Origin: an uncultured Cytophagales bacterium | GTDB lineage: Bacteria > Bacteroidota > Bacteroidia > Cytophagales > Thermonemataceae | DNA: 64,000 nt | Assembly (NCBI GenBank): GCA_938002655.1 | Contig: CALLAC010000008.1 | Span: 62,001-126,000 of the forward strand | Direction: 5' to 3' | Part shown: positions 10,335-19,556 of the stretch, piece by piece | Numbering within the stretch: position 1 is the first letter of the stretch | Layout: every line of letters begins with the position of its first letter | The notes under the pieces: model-generated | The model's database searches: none | The model's input: the letters and a program-made list of their open reading frames with translations, nothing else | Told to the model about the DNA's origin: nothing | Program-made: the position numbers and the translations under genes

Positions 10335-12527
10335 ATGAAAAAGTTAGTTTTTTCTGTGATTTGCGGGATAGGAATAAATGTATTAGCTGTAGCTCAAGAC
10401 CTCAAAAAGGCTGATGAGGCTTTTGAGCAAGGAAGTTTTGAAGTTGCTTTGCCCATTTATCTTACCGCTTATAAAAAAAACCTCCAAGACCCTGCTTTGA
10501 ACTACAAAATAGGCGTTTGCTATCTGAAAAGTAAAGATGGCAAAGAGCAAATGAAGGCACTTACTTTCTTGGAAACTGCCAAAAATAAAATCAACGATAA
10601 AGTACCTGTACGTGTATATCATTACTTGGGCAGGGCTTTGCACTTGCACCAACGTTTTGAGGAGGCTATAAAAGCCTACAACGAATTTGCCCAACAAGCT
10701 CCAACTACCGATAAGTTTCAAGCAGAAAACAAAAGAGCCATAGAAATAGCTCAAAATGCCAAAGCAATAGTAGCAAAACCTATAAAAGCTACTATCGCCA
10801 ATCTAGGCAAAGCTATCAACAGTGATGCTTCGGAGTTTGCACCCATTATTTCTGCTGATGAGAATATTCTAGCTTTTACGCGTTCTACTGCCCAAGAGCA
10901 AGTAATGCTGGCTCAAAAGAAAGATTATGCTTGGGTAAATGTTTCGCTAATTGATTTCAAGCTGAATAAAAACATAGGAACCGTAGGGCTTTCGCCCGAT
11001 GGGCAGAAAATGCTAATTTATGTAGGTGAAACTAACAACACGGGCAATATTTATAGTAGCAAAAAAACAGCAACGGGCTGGTCGGCTCCTGAAAAACTGG
11101 GCAGTGAAATCAATTCGGGATATTTGGAAAGTAGTGCCAGTCTCAGTTCTGACGAAAGCATCATGTATTTTGCTTCTGATAGACCAGGCGGATTGGGCGG
11201 TAAAGATATTTACAAAATAGAAAAACAACCCGATGGCTCTTGGGGAAAACCTCAAAATTTAGGTGCAGAAATTAACACACCCTATGATGAAGACGCTCCT
11301 TTTATTCACCCTGATGGCAAAACTTTGTTTTTTACCAGTAACGGACATAACACCATAGGGGGTACAGATATTTTCAAAAGTACCTTGAACGCTGGAAAAT
11401 GGTCTAAACCTGAAAATATAGGCTATCCGATCAATTCTGTATTTAACGACGGCTACTTAGTTGTTACTGCTAATGGCAAAAAAGCCTACTTTTCCTCCGA
11501 TCGCCCCGAAGGGCTTGGCAAGCAAGATATTTATTCGGTAATTTTACCTGATGATAAAGGCATTGCTCTCACGATGGTCAGAGGTAGAATTTTGGCGGGC
11601 AATCCTCCTAAACCCGTAGAGGCTCGTATTCGTGTAGTAGATAAAGAAACACAACAGGTTTTGAAATATGTCTATCATCCTAATCCGTATACTGGCGATT
11701 ATCTGATGATTTTTCCACCAGGTAAAAATTATGATATGATTGTAACTGCCGAAGGTTATTTGCCTTATCTGATTGCCATCAATATTCCCAATCAAGTGTA
11801 TTTCCAAGAAATGTATCAGGAAATAAAACTAGAAAAGAAATTAGAAAATGGCAAAGAAGTAGGCGAAAAAATTACAATAGAAAATAATTTTGACCCTGAA
11901 AAAGAAAACCCCAACAACTATCAAGGCAGAGATTTAGACCTTTATGATATGATGGAAGACATCATTCAGTCGGAAGATAGCGTAGCCCTGAACTATCTAT
12001 TGGAAGTACTTTACAAAAATCGAAAAATTGATGCCAAAGATGATGGCACTAAACCCAAAGATAACAAAGTGCAAGTTACTTATATGTATGCCGACTCCAA
12101 AGGGCAACTCAAACCCTACAAAGTAGAAGAAAAAACTATTATGGTAATGCCTCCTATTGAAACAGATGATTATTCTGTAAATAATGGCGAAATTATGCTC
12201 AACAAATCGTATACGGCTTATTTTGAAAGCAACTCTGCCCAGCTCAACGAAAGAGCCAAACAAGAAATGAAGCGATTTATTGAGTATATGAAGCTCAATA
12301 GCAGTATAAAAGCAGAAATTTTAGGCTATGCTTCTTCGGAAGGAAAAGTAGAAAATAACCAAAAACTCTCCGAAAATCGTGCCAAGGCAGTATATGATTA
12401 CTTTGTGAGTCAGGGAGTAAGTAAAGATAGGCTGACTTTCAAGGGTTTGGGAGCCAATCCTTCTCCCGACCCCGAAGCCGCCAAACGGCAAATGCGTAGG
12501 GCAGATATCCGTTTGTTGGAAAAATAA
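10335..12527 (+). CDS. PorE-like OmpA-family protein (TPR, PD40 propeller, CRD, OmpA-C)
   Basis: A 730-residue exported protein with a signal peptide ending near VLAVAQ. Domains in order: TPR repeats (about 20-140), WD40-like PD40 repeats (about 155-400, with SSDESIMYFASDRPGG-type blades), a carboxypeptidase-regulatory-like fold (about 412-490), a linker, and a peptidoglycan-binding OmpA C-terminal domain (about 630-730, FESNSAQL and the ENQKLSENRA helix). This is the order described for PorE of the type IX secretion system, which anchors the machine to peptidoglycan. PorE of Porphyromonas is a lipoprotein; no lipobox is seen here, so it may be a related paralogue. ATG 10335 is chosen because it starts the signal peptide. 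Confidence 0.85.
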   Translation: MKKLVFSVICGIGINVLAVAQDLKKADEAFEQGSFEVALPIYLTAYKKNLQDPALNYKIGVCYLKSKDGKEQMKALTFLETAKNKINDKVPVRVYHYLGRALHLHQRFEEAIKAYNEFAQQAPTTDKFQAENKRAIEIAQNAKAIVAKPIKATIANLGKAINSDASEFAPIISADENILAFTRSTAQEQVMLAQKKDYAWVNVSLIDFKLNKNIGTVGLSPDGQKMLIYVGETNNTGNIYSSKKTATGWSAPEKLGSEINSGYLESSASLSSDESIMYFASDRPGGLGGKDIYKIEKQPDGSWGKPQNLGAEINTPYDEDAPFIHPDGKTLFFTSNGHNTIGGTDIFKSTLNAGKWSKPENIGYPINSVFNDGYLVVTANGKKAYFSSDRPEGLGKQDIYSVILPDDKGIALTMVRGRILAGNPPKPVEARIRVVDKETQQVLKYVYHPNPYTGDYLMIFPPGKNYDMIVTAEGYLPYLIAINIPNQVYFQEMYQEIKLEKKLENGKEVGEKITIENNFDPEKENPNNYQGRDLDLYDMMEDIIQSEDSVALNYLLEVLYKNRKIDAKDDGTKPKDNKVQVTYMYADSKGQLKPYKVEEKTIMVMPPIETDDYSVNNGEIMLNKSYTAYFESNSAQLNERAKQEMKRFIEYMKLNSSIKAEILGYASSEGKVENNQKLSENRAKAVYDYFVSQGVSKDRLTFKGLGANPSPDPEAAKRQMRRADIRLLEK

Positions 12528-12547
12528 ATATGTGCTAATTCAGCCAA

Positions 12548-12580
12548 AGCGGCATCTTCGTTGCAAATGAAGTTGCCGCT
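12548..12580. terminator. Hairpin between convergent porE-like gene and aminotransferase
   Basis: Arms AGCGGCATCTTC and GAAGTTGCCGCT pair with one T/T mismatch around a 9-base loop. The hairpin sits between two convergent genes. No long T-run follows on either strand, so termination is inferred from position. Confidence 0.5.
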
Positions 12581-12591
12581 CTTGAAAAAAT

Positions 12592-13782
12592 CTAAATACT
12601 TTCCAAAACTCTTGCAATTTTCTCCATATCTTGCATTTGTAAACCTACCGAAGAGGGTAAGCTCAAAGATTTTTCATATACTTGCCAGCTGATATCATTT
12701 TCTTGCACATACAAGGCTTTCAGATGCATAGGTAAGCGATTCAAAGGATACCAAAGCTTACGAGTCTGAATAGCATTTTCTTTGAATTTTTGAGCAAGCA
12801 AAGCACTGTTTTCAAAAAGTGCTGTAAAAAGCCAATAGTTAGGATCTGCTTTTTCTAAAGTATCTTGCCAAGTAGCTTTACTGTGTAGAATATTTGCATA
12901 AAACTCGTGGATAAGTCGTTTTTTTTCCAAAAAAAAGTTTATTTTTTCCATCTGAGCCAGCCCAATAGCCGCCAGTGGATTAGGCAGACGATAATTGTAG
13001 CCTACTTCATCGTGGTAGTATTCTTCGGTACTTATTTTAGCTTGATTTGCCCAATGTCGTACTTTTTCTGAAATATGCTTATCCTTCGTAAGTACTGCTC
13101 CTCCGCTTCCTGTACTTACGATTTTATTGCCATTGAAGCTCAAAATACCTACTTTCCCGAAAGTTCCTGCGTGTTTGCCTTCGTAAAAAGACCCCAATGC
13201 TTCTGCCGCATCTTCTACCAAAGGAATTTGATATGCCTGACAAATTTCTTCTATTGCAGAAATATTGCCTAAATTCCCTAAATTATGTACTAGTACAAGA
13301 GCTGAAATTCGCTTTTGGGTAGCTTTATGAAAAGTATGTTCTTTTGTGTAAAAACATTCCTTTTCCAAAAATTTAAGCAATAAATTTTCATCTAATTGCC
13401 AAGTAGTAGAGCAAATATCTACAAAAAGAGGCTCGGCACCACAGTAGTGAATAGCATTGGCAGAAGCTACAAAACTAATATTAGGTAAAATGACAAAAGT
13501 ATCTTTTTCGACGCCTACGGCTCTGAGAGCTAAATGTAAAGCCGCCGTACCCGAAGAAACAGCTACTACATAAGGGCTTTGCGTATAAATTTTAATTTTT
13601 TGCTCAAAAATATCAACAAACTCACCTATGGTAGTTATCCAGCCTTTTCTGATACATGCTTGGACATAATCGCTTTCGGTTTCGCTTATGTAAGGAGCCA
13701 GAAGCGGAATTTGAAAAGTCCTTTTTTCACGATTTTCGTAGGATTGCGATAGAGTAGTGTCTGAAATTATAAAATTTTCCAC
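12592..13782 (-). CDS. DegT/DnrJ/EryC1-family sugar aminotransferase
   Basis: A 396-residue PLP enzyme of the DegT family, which transaminates nucleotide-linked keto-sugars for surface glycans. The PLP lysine is in LSFNGNKIVSTGSGG, a form typical of LegC-like (UDP-4-keto-6-deoxy sugar) aminotransferases. The phosphate-binding AVSSGTAALHLAL segment and VEDAAEALGS aspartate region are intact. The gene follows the acyltransferase with a 1-base gap on the same strand, so the two form a pair. The exact sugar substrate cannot be told from sequence. Confidence 0.9.
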   Translation of the reverse strand: MENFIISDTTLSQSYENREKRTFQIPLLAPYISETESDYVQACIRKGWITTIGEFVDIFEQKIKIYTQSPYVVAVSSGTAALHLALRAVGVEKDTFVILPNISFVASANAIHYCGAEPLFVDICSTTWQLDENLLLKFLEKECFYTKEHTFHKATQKRISALVLVHNLGNLGNISAIEEICQAYQIPLVEDAAEALGSFYEGKHAGTFGKVGILSFNGNKIVSTGSGGAVLTKDKHISEKVRHWANQAKISTEEYYHDEVGYNYRLPNPLAAIGLAQMEKINFFLEKKRLIHEFYANILHSKATWQDTLEKADPNYWLFTALFENSALLAQKFKENAIQTRKLWYPLNRLPMHLKALYVQENDISWQVYEKSLSLPSSVGLQMQDMEKIARVLESI

Positions 13783-13783
13783 C

Positions 13784-14977
13784 TTATTGATGTTTTTTTT
13801 GTGTAGAGATGGGCTCTTTTACCTTCCGAAAACCACGAATAGCGAGCGGTATCCAGCCCAAAATAGGAATGTAATAAGCCAAAACTAATGGATTTTGCAA
13901 AATAATTCTTAAAGCCGAACCCCAACCCAATTTCAGAGGGCTTTCAAAATCTTGTTTTTTTACTCTTACACGTTCAAATTCTGCAAAAAGCAAAGGCCAG
14001 CCAATAGGAACAGTATAAGGAAAATACTTAAAATACTTGAAAAGCATTTTGAAATGTTCAGCCCAACGATAAGGCTTTTTACCATATTTTTGTTCAGCTT
14101 CGGTAAGTTCGGCTTGCATTTGCACATGAATTTTATCAGTAATCGCACGGAAATCGTCATAAGTCATTTCTTCAAAAGGCTTATCGGTCATTTCATAGGG
14201 TTTTACTCTTTTACCCATAACGAAAATGAGTTTGGCAGGAAAGCCCATATAAAAAATCCAAGGAAAAAGTAAAATGAAAGGAGTAATCAAGCCCAAAGGA
14301 AGAAAAGGTATGCCTAATGCATTGGCGATTTTATTGACAAACTTGGAGCTATAAGTGTAAGGATTGATAAATTCACCATTTACAACTGCTATTGGCACTA
14401 TATCGGTACGATATTTGATAGCCATACGTACCATAGAGGTAGCAAGTCTTTGGAGTTGGTATCTGCGATTGAAGCCCTTTCCGATGCCAGGTACTCCTTC
14501 GGGGTAAATCATCACGTTGAAATCTTTTTGGTGCATGAGGGTTTCAAAATTGAGGGTAGTAGCATCTACGGCTCCTCCGACTTTTTTCCAAAAATGCTTG
14601 ATTTGGTAGGGATTCATTAGCACCGAAGCCGAAAGCATCGGAGCAGTAAGCGGACGCACCGCATCAGAACCATAATTTTTGAGTTCATGTACACGATTGA
14701 TAAAAATCATTGCATCCCAAGGAAAAGCCATACCCGAATGGTTGCTGGCAAAGATCAAAGGACGCTCAGGATTATTGCGTTTGGGATAATTGCTTTCTTC
14801 AAAACCCACAAGCTCTGAACGAAAGTAAACCTTATCAATCAGGCTCAAAACATCTTTGGAAAGAGCTTTCCCCAAGCGAATATCAAACAAATAATCCAGT
14901 ACATAGAAATTGTTTTTGATTTCTTCGGTAAGTGTTTCGTTCCGAGTAAGAGAAATAGGATTGCTCGAATTTTCCAT
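13784..14977 (-). CDS. Lysophospholipid acyltransferase-family protein
   Basis: A 397-residue protein of the PlsC/LPLAT superfamily. The catalytic histidine is in NHSGMAFPWDA, a DGAT2-like variant with a longer spacing between His and Asp than in the classical NHxxxxD box. The acceptor-site motif YPEGVPG is present. Two hydrophobic stretches (about residues 220-255) and a hydrophobic C-terminus suggest membrane association. It could acylate lysophospholipid, a lipid A-like or another envelope lipid; the substrate is unknown. ATG 14977 (MENSSN) is preferred to upstream starts at 14983 or 15016, which add only hydrophobic leader residues. Confidence 0.82.
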   Translation of the reverse strand: MENSSNPISLTRNETLTEEIKNNFYVLDYLFDIRLGKALSKDVLSLIDKVYFRSELVGFEESNYPKRNNPERPLIFASNHSGMAFPWDAMIFINRVHELKNYGSDAVRPLTAPMLSASVLMNPYQIKHFWKKVGGAVDATTLNFETLMHQKDFNVMIYPEGVPGIGKGFNRRYQLQRLATSMVRMAIKYRTDIVPIAVVNGEFINPYTYSSKFVNKIANALGIPFLPLGLITPFILLFPWIFYMGFPAKLIFVMGKRVKPYEMTDKPFEEMTYDDFRAITDKIHVQMQAELTEAEQKYGKKPYRWAEHFKMLFKYFKYFPYTVPIGWPLLFAEFERVRVKKQDFESPLKLGWGSALRIILQNPLVLAYYIPILGWIPLAIRGFRKVKEPISTQKKHQ

Positions 14978-15113
14978 AAGCATACATTTAGGATAAATAA
15001 GCAAAATTAAAAGCAAGCTCTACAAAGCTAATAAAATTTGGCAAAGTTCCAAAATTTGTTTCTTACCGAAAGTTCAATTTAGAGTGGTGCAAAATCTTCA
15101 AATAAAAAACAAA

Positions 15114-15143
15114 AAGCTCGATTTTTCTAAAAAAACCGAGCTT
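15114..15143 (-). terminator. Intrinsic terminator of nuoG
   Basis: On the minus strand the arms AAGCTCGGTTTTT and AAAAATCGAGCTT form a 13-pair stem (one G-T wobble) with a TTAG loop, followed by TTTGTTTTTTA. This is a textbook Rho-independent terminator just after the nuoG stop. Confidence 0.85.
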
Positions 15144-15152
15144 GAAATAAAA

Positions 15153-16226
15153 TTACTCATCTTTTTTCAGCAAAAACTTACTGGTAGTGAGTTGATTTTT
15201 GAGACGCGATTTTTCATAAGTGAGTTGGGAAGGCACGCGACTATCATCGATTTGCTTATATTGTAATGCCTGCTTGAAAGGAAAATTGGGTACTACAAGT
15301 TTGAGACGCTTGTTTTGCATTATTACTGAATTTCTGCCTAAATCTGCAACGCCTTCGATAACCCAATCGGAGGTTTTTTTCTTTTCAAATCGGCAGGTAT
15401 TGCAAATAAAATCTTCTACTTCGCCGTACTTATCTTTGCGTCCTGTAACTCTTAAAACTTCTTCGCCCTGATACCACAGAGTAACTTTACCGCAACATTT
15501 ATCACAATCTCTGTGAGCATAGACGGGTTTAGTGAACCAAACTCTGCTTTTGAAGCGGAAAGTTTTATCGGTGAGAGCTCCTACGGGGCAGACATCAATC
15601 ATGTTGCCCGAAAAGTCATTATCAATTACATTTTGAATATAAGTGCTGATTTCGGCAGCATCGCCACGATGCAAAACGCCGTGAACTCTGCCATTGGTGA
15701 TTTGGTCGGCGGTGAAAACACAACGATAGCATAAGATACAGCGAGTCATATGCAGTTGTATTTTATCGCCAATATCAATTTTTTCAAATGTACGGCGTTC
15801 AAATTCGTAGCGAGTGGCTTGCTTTCCGTGTTGATAGCTTAAATCTTGCAGATGGCATTCCCCTGCTTGGTCGCAGATGGGGCAATCCAAAGGGTGATTG
15901 ATGAGCAGAAATTCTACGACACCTTCACGAGCCTTGATAACTTCTTCGTTGATAGTATTTTCTACGACCATTCCATCTTGAACGGCGGTAATACAAGACG
16001 GCACAAGTTTTGGCATAGGGCGAGGATCTTTGGCAGAGCCTTGCGTAACCTTCACCAAGCAAGTGCGGCATTTCCCTCCCGAACCTTTCAATTTGCTGTA
16101 ATAACACATTGCAGGCGGTACAATTTCACCACCAATTTTACGAGCCGCTTGCAAGATAGTAGTACCTGGCTCTACTTCTACGGTGATATTATCTATGGTT
16201 ACTTTCAAAAGATTGTTCTGTTCCAT
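15153..16226 (-). CDS. nuoG: NADH-quinone oxidoreductase subunit G, short Bacteroidota form
   Basis: NuoG carries iron-sulfur clusters of the peripheral arm of complex I. This 357-residue form has an N-terminal [2Fe-2S] ferredoxin domain (CYYSKLKGSGGKCRTC), the His/Cys [4Fe-4S] site (HPLDCPICDQAGECHLQ) and the paired-cluster region with CILCYRCV and DVCPVGAL. It ends after a last cysteine pair (CNTCRF) and lacks the molybdopterin-oxidoreductase-like domain of the roughly 900-residue E. coli protein, as is usual in this phylum. ATG 16226 is preferred; ATG 16238 adds four residues. Other nuo genes are not adjacent; nuoF lies about 36 kb away. Confidence 0.9.
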   Translation of the reverse strand: MEQNNLLKVTIDNITVEVEPGTTILQAARKIGGEIVPPAMCYYSKLKGSGGKCRTCLVKVTQGSAKDPRPMPKLVPSCITAVQDGMVVENTINEEVIKAREGVVEFLLINHPLDCPICDQAGECHLQDLSYQHGKQATRYEFERRTFEKIDIGDKIQLHMTRCILCYRCVFTADQITNGRVHGVLHRGDAAEISTYIQNVIDNDFSGNMIDVCPVGALTDKTFRFKSRVWFTKPVYAHRDCDKCCGKVTLWYQGEEVLRVTGRKDKYGEVEDFICNTCRFEKKKTSDWVIEGVADLGRNSVIMQNKRLKLVVPNFPFKQALQYKQIDDSRVPSQLTYEKSRLKNQLTTSKFLLKKDE

Positions 16227-16388
16227 TGGTGTAAGCATTATTTTTACAAACCTACAAATTTTTTTGCTTCGGGCAAAAAATAAGACACTTTTTACAAATC
16301 ACTTTTTGTAGAGTAATTTTGTTTGATAGTTACGATATTTTTTCTGAAAAGTGCGAGTTGTTTGTGCGATAGAAAAATATCATTTGAA

Positions 16389-17210
16389 TTAAGGGGTAGC
16401 AAGTTCTTCTATATAATCAAATGAAGTTTGGCTATGGAGTGAGCTGTCGGGCATTTGGTAGGTCTGAATGCGTTTGAGTCGCTTTTGAAGGTCGTACTCG
16501 TAAATATGGTAGTAATATTTTGAATAAACCTTGTGGATAGATGATTTGAGCCGATGGTGTTTCATTGTTAGCTTGTTGGTAGTGTCGTAAAAATAATGTA
16601 TTTCAAAGAAAAAATTCTGATTTTTGTCAGAAAATCTGATTTTTCTCAGTCTTTGAAGTGAATCGTAGTGTTGATAACATATGGTCAGTATGGTATCGGT
16701 ATCGGTGTAAAAGTAGTGTTTTATTTTGCGAATTTCTGAATTGAGAAGAGAATCTTTTTGATAAATGTAAGGCTCTAACTCTTCTTTGGGGCTAATTCTG
16801 CTAAATGTATGCTGACTTTGCAACTGAAAAAATGTTTGATTGAGGCTGTACTGCATTATTTCAGGGCTGATAGGCTCTTTTACGAGAATATTGTTACAAT
16901 TTTTATCTAAGCAAACAATAATTTTAGAAAGCTTTCCTGCCGAATTGTAATCGTAAAAAACGACATCATTTTCAGCAATTATTCGTTTTTTCTCATCAAA
17001 AGATTGGGTAAAGGTATCTACTACAATCAGATTTTTCTGGTAGAAATTAGTTTGGGTAATAATTTTTTTGCGATACGCTGTTTTTTTCAAAAAAGCATCT
17101 TTGGGAAATAAATTGTTTCTATTGAGCCAAAAAACAAGCAATAGAAGTACAAGGAAAGCCGACAGGCCGAAAGCCGCCTTACCTACGTATTTTTTTCGAA
17201 GTTTAAGCAT
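16389..17210 (-). CDS. Membrane-anchored protein of unknown function
   Basis: I do not recognise this 273-residue protein. One transmembrane helix (about residues 11-29, AAFGLSAFLVLLLLVFWL) follows a basic N-terminus, so the bulk should be periplasmic. The C-terminal 200 residues are rich in short Tyr/Phe beta strands (VFYDYNSAGKLSKI, KHYFYTDTDTIL, EIHYFYDTTNKL, YHIYEYDLQKRL), which look like a repeated beta-hairpin unit similar to RHS/YD-like repeats. ATG 17210 overlaps the stop of the upstream sensor kinase by 8 bases, so translation is probably coupled. A longer start at 17255 would overlap the kinase by 53 bases. Confidence 0.75.
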   Translation of the reverse strand: MLKLRKKYVGKAAFGLSAFLVLLLLVFWLNRNNLFPKDAFLKKTAYRKKIITQTNFYQKNLIVVDTFTQSFDEKKRIIAENDVVFYDYNSAGKLSKIIVCLDKNCNNILVKEPISPEIMQYSLNQTFFQLQSQHTFSRISPKEELEPYIYQKDSLLNSEIRKIKHYFYTDTDTILTICYQHYDSLQRLRKIRFSDKNQNFFFEIHYFYDTTNKLTMKHHRLKSSIHKVYSKYYYHIYEYDLQKRLKRIQTYQMPDSSLHSQTSFDYIEELATP

Positions 17211-19386
17211 TTGAAAGAACATCTTCGGAAAGTATTTTTCTGAAATAAATGTCAAATTTTGTACCTTTATCTACTTCGCTTTGTACTTCAATTCTGCCGC
17301 CAAGGGCTTCTATTTGGGTTTTGCAAAGGTATAAGCCCATTCCTTTGCCTTCTTTATCTAAGTGAAAGCGTTGGTACAAGCCGAAAAGTTTTTGTCTGTG
17401 CTTTTTCAGGTCTATTCCTACGCCATTGTCTTGTATGCTTAGTACAATTTCTTCGGGAAGCTCTTTGGTAGTAATTTTAATAAAAGGCTTTCGTTTGGGA
17501 TGGCGATATTTGATAGCATTACTGATAAGGTTGTAAAGAATACTTTTTAAGTAAGATTTAACAAAATTGATTTCCTGAACTTCCAAATGGATTTGCAAAT
17601 CTACTTCGGTTTCATTTTTGAAATTATCTTCCCACACTTGCTCAATTATTTCAGAAAAGTTTATTGGCTCTACATTTTGATTTTTACCCTTACGGATTTC
17701 TAAAATCTCGTTGAGGTCTTGCAGGGTTTGTTGCATTGCAAAGCTGGCTTTTTTGATATGTTGTAAAATTTCTGCATTGAGTGGGTCTTGGAGGTTTTCT
17801 ACATTGAAAAGGCTAACTAGCCCCAGCAGCTGAGCTACGGGTGAACGCAAATTATGGGCAGTGATGAAAGCAAATTGTTCTAATTGTATATTTTGATTGA
17901 TAAGTTCCAAATTTGCTTTTTTAAGTTGGGCTGTACGTTCTTCAACGATTTGTTCGAGATTTTCGTTGTATTTTTTGAGGGCAAGGTTTTGCTCTTCAAT
18001 AATTTTATTTTTTTCGGCGAGTTGGTCACGGCTGGCTTCGAGCTCTTCGCGTTGCTGTTTGAGTTCTTCGTTTTGTATTTCAATTTCTTCTTGCTTTTGT
18101 TGAAGCATTCGGGTGCGTTCTTCTACCCTTATTTCAAGTTTTCGGGTTATATCTTTTTGTATTTCAAGGAGTTTTTGTTGACTGCGAGTACGGTCTTGGC
18201 GAATTTTATCGCTTTTGATACGGCTTTTATAGCTAAGAGCCAAAGCAAACATAATTACTTCAAACATACAAGAAATTTCGCCTAAGTGTGCTGTTATGAA
18301 AGTGCGAGGAATAATATTCATTGTAGAGAGAGCAAGTAAAAGCGTGCCAGTTACATAGAGTACCCAAGCAAAGGCAAAATATTTAGCGAAAACATTTTTG
18401 CGGAGCCAGCAAATAATGCCTATGGCAGTAATTATCAAATTGCCTAAATTACCCAAAATTACAATTTGGATAGTAAAAATTTGATAAGGCAAAATAAAAA
18501 CGCTCCAAGCTACCCATGCTCCCAAATAGGCATAAATTTGCATAATTTTACCACCCAGCGGGAAGTAGCGAAAAGTTTGTAAGAAATGTTTGGTAAAAAG
18601 CCCTGCTCCTATCATCCAGATGCCAATTCCTACTCCTAAAAATACTTTACCCCAGTAGCCTTCTTTTTTCCATAGAAAATAAAACAAATGTCCGCTAAGC
18701 GAAAGATAAAAAATCATTGCTCCTAGAAGAAAAAGGGCATAATAGAGGTAGTCTTTATCTTTGAAGTATATCCAATAAAAAATGCTACCCAAAAACATCA
18801 AAGACATAACACCAATAAAAATGCCGTAATACAGTTCTGAAAGGCGAGAGTGTTCGGCAAAATAGTTTCCACGCTCAATGTAGGCAGGGAATTGGATAGG
18901 GGTATCGGAATGAATTTTGATGTATATGCGTTGAACGAGCGTATCGGGAGTTTCCAAAGGAAAAATAATGTATCGGTGTTTGATAGATTTTTTCTCAAAT
19001 TCTTCTAGAATACCTACTTTCTCTACTTTCCATTCGCCGAACCTATTTTTTTGATAAAGCCAAACTTTATCTAAAAATGGATAAGATGAGTACAAAAGCC
19101 AATCACGAGCAAATAAGTCTTTGCTTTGTATTTCCAGCCGTAGCCAATAAGTTTTATGCGAAATACCTACATTGAAAACCTCTTGTATATTTTTCTGAAA
19201 GCGGTTTTGAAAACTTTCAGAAGCTACTTGTTCAATACTGAAATTATTATCGGGGTCGGTTACCCAATACAAGTGCTTTGCTATTGCTTGGCTAGGCTTT
19301 TCTCCTTCAAGGATAATGGTTTGTCCAAATCCATTAGAATGTTGCAGTCCGATGATACTTATAATCAATAGTAGTTTTCTTAGCAT
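17203..19386 (-). CDS. 7TMR-DISM sensor histidine kinase
   Basis: A 727-residue membrane kinase. After a signal peptide comes a periplasmic 7TMR-DISMED2-type beta domain (about 25-170), seven predicted transmembrane helices (about 185-385), a long coiled coil (about 395-500) and a kinase core. The phosphoacceptor is His511 in TAHNLRSPVAQ. The HATPase has the N-box NLISNAIKYR, G1 DNGVGID and G2 GKGMGLYL. DISM sensors are thought to bind small carbohydrate-like ligands. No response regulator is adjacent, so it is an orphan kinase. Its stop overlaps the next gene by 8 bases. Confidence 0.93.
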   Translation of the reverse strand: MLRKLLLIISIIGLQHSNGFGQTIILEGEKPSQAIAKHLYWVTDPDNNFSIEQVASESFQNRFQKNIQEVFNVGISHKTYWLRLEIQSKDLFARDWLLYSSYPFLDKVWLYQKNRFGEWKVEKVGILEEFEKKSIKHRYIIFPLETPDTLVQRIYIKIHSDTPIQFPAYIERGNYFAEHSRLSELYYGIFIGVMSLMFLGSIFYWIYFKDKDYLYYALFLLGAMIFYLSLSGHLFYFLWKKEGYWGKVFLGVGIGIWMIGAGLFTKHFLQTFRYFPLGGKIMQIYAYLGAWVAWSVFILPYQIFTIQIVILGNLGNLIITAIGIICWLRKNVFAKYFAFAWVLYVTGTLLLALSTMNIIPRTFITAHLGEISCMFEVIMFALALSYKSRIKSDKIRQDRTRSQQKLLEIQKDITRKLEIRVEERTRMLQQKQEEIEIQNEELKQQREELEASRDQLAEKNKIIEEQNLALKKYNENLEQIVEERTAQLKKANLELINQNIQLEQFAFITAHNLRSPVAQLLGLVSLFNVENLQDPLNAEILQHIKKASFAMQQTLQDLNEILEIRKGKNQNVEPINFSEIIEQVWEDNFKNETEVDLQIHLEVQEINFVKSYLKSILYNLISNAIKYRHPKRKPFIKITTKELPEEIVLSIQDNGVGIDLKKHRQKLFGLYQRFHLDKEGKGMGLYLCKTQIEALGGRIEVQSEVDKGTKFDIYFRKILSEDVLSNA

Positions 19387-19556
19387 AAAAGCCTACGCAT
19401 TTTACTGAAATGCCCCCTCATCGTTAAATTTTTCGAACTACTAAAAAAGGAAATTCCATTCACTCTTGCAAGAGAATGTTTTATTAATTTTTTTAACTGC
19501 ACGAGACTTTCTATTTGCAAGAAAACTGCCCTAAAACTCAATTCTATTTGAAAAAC

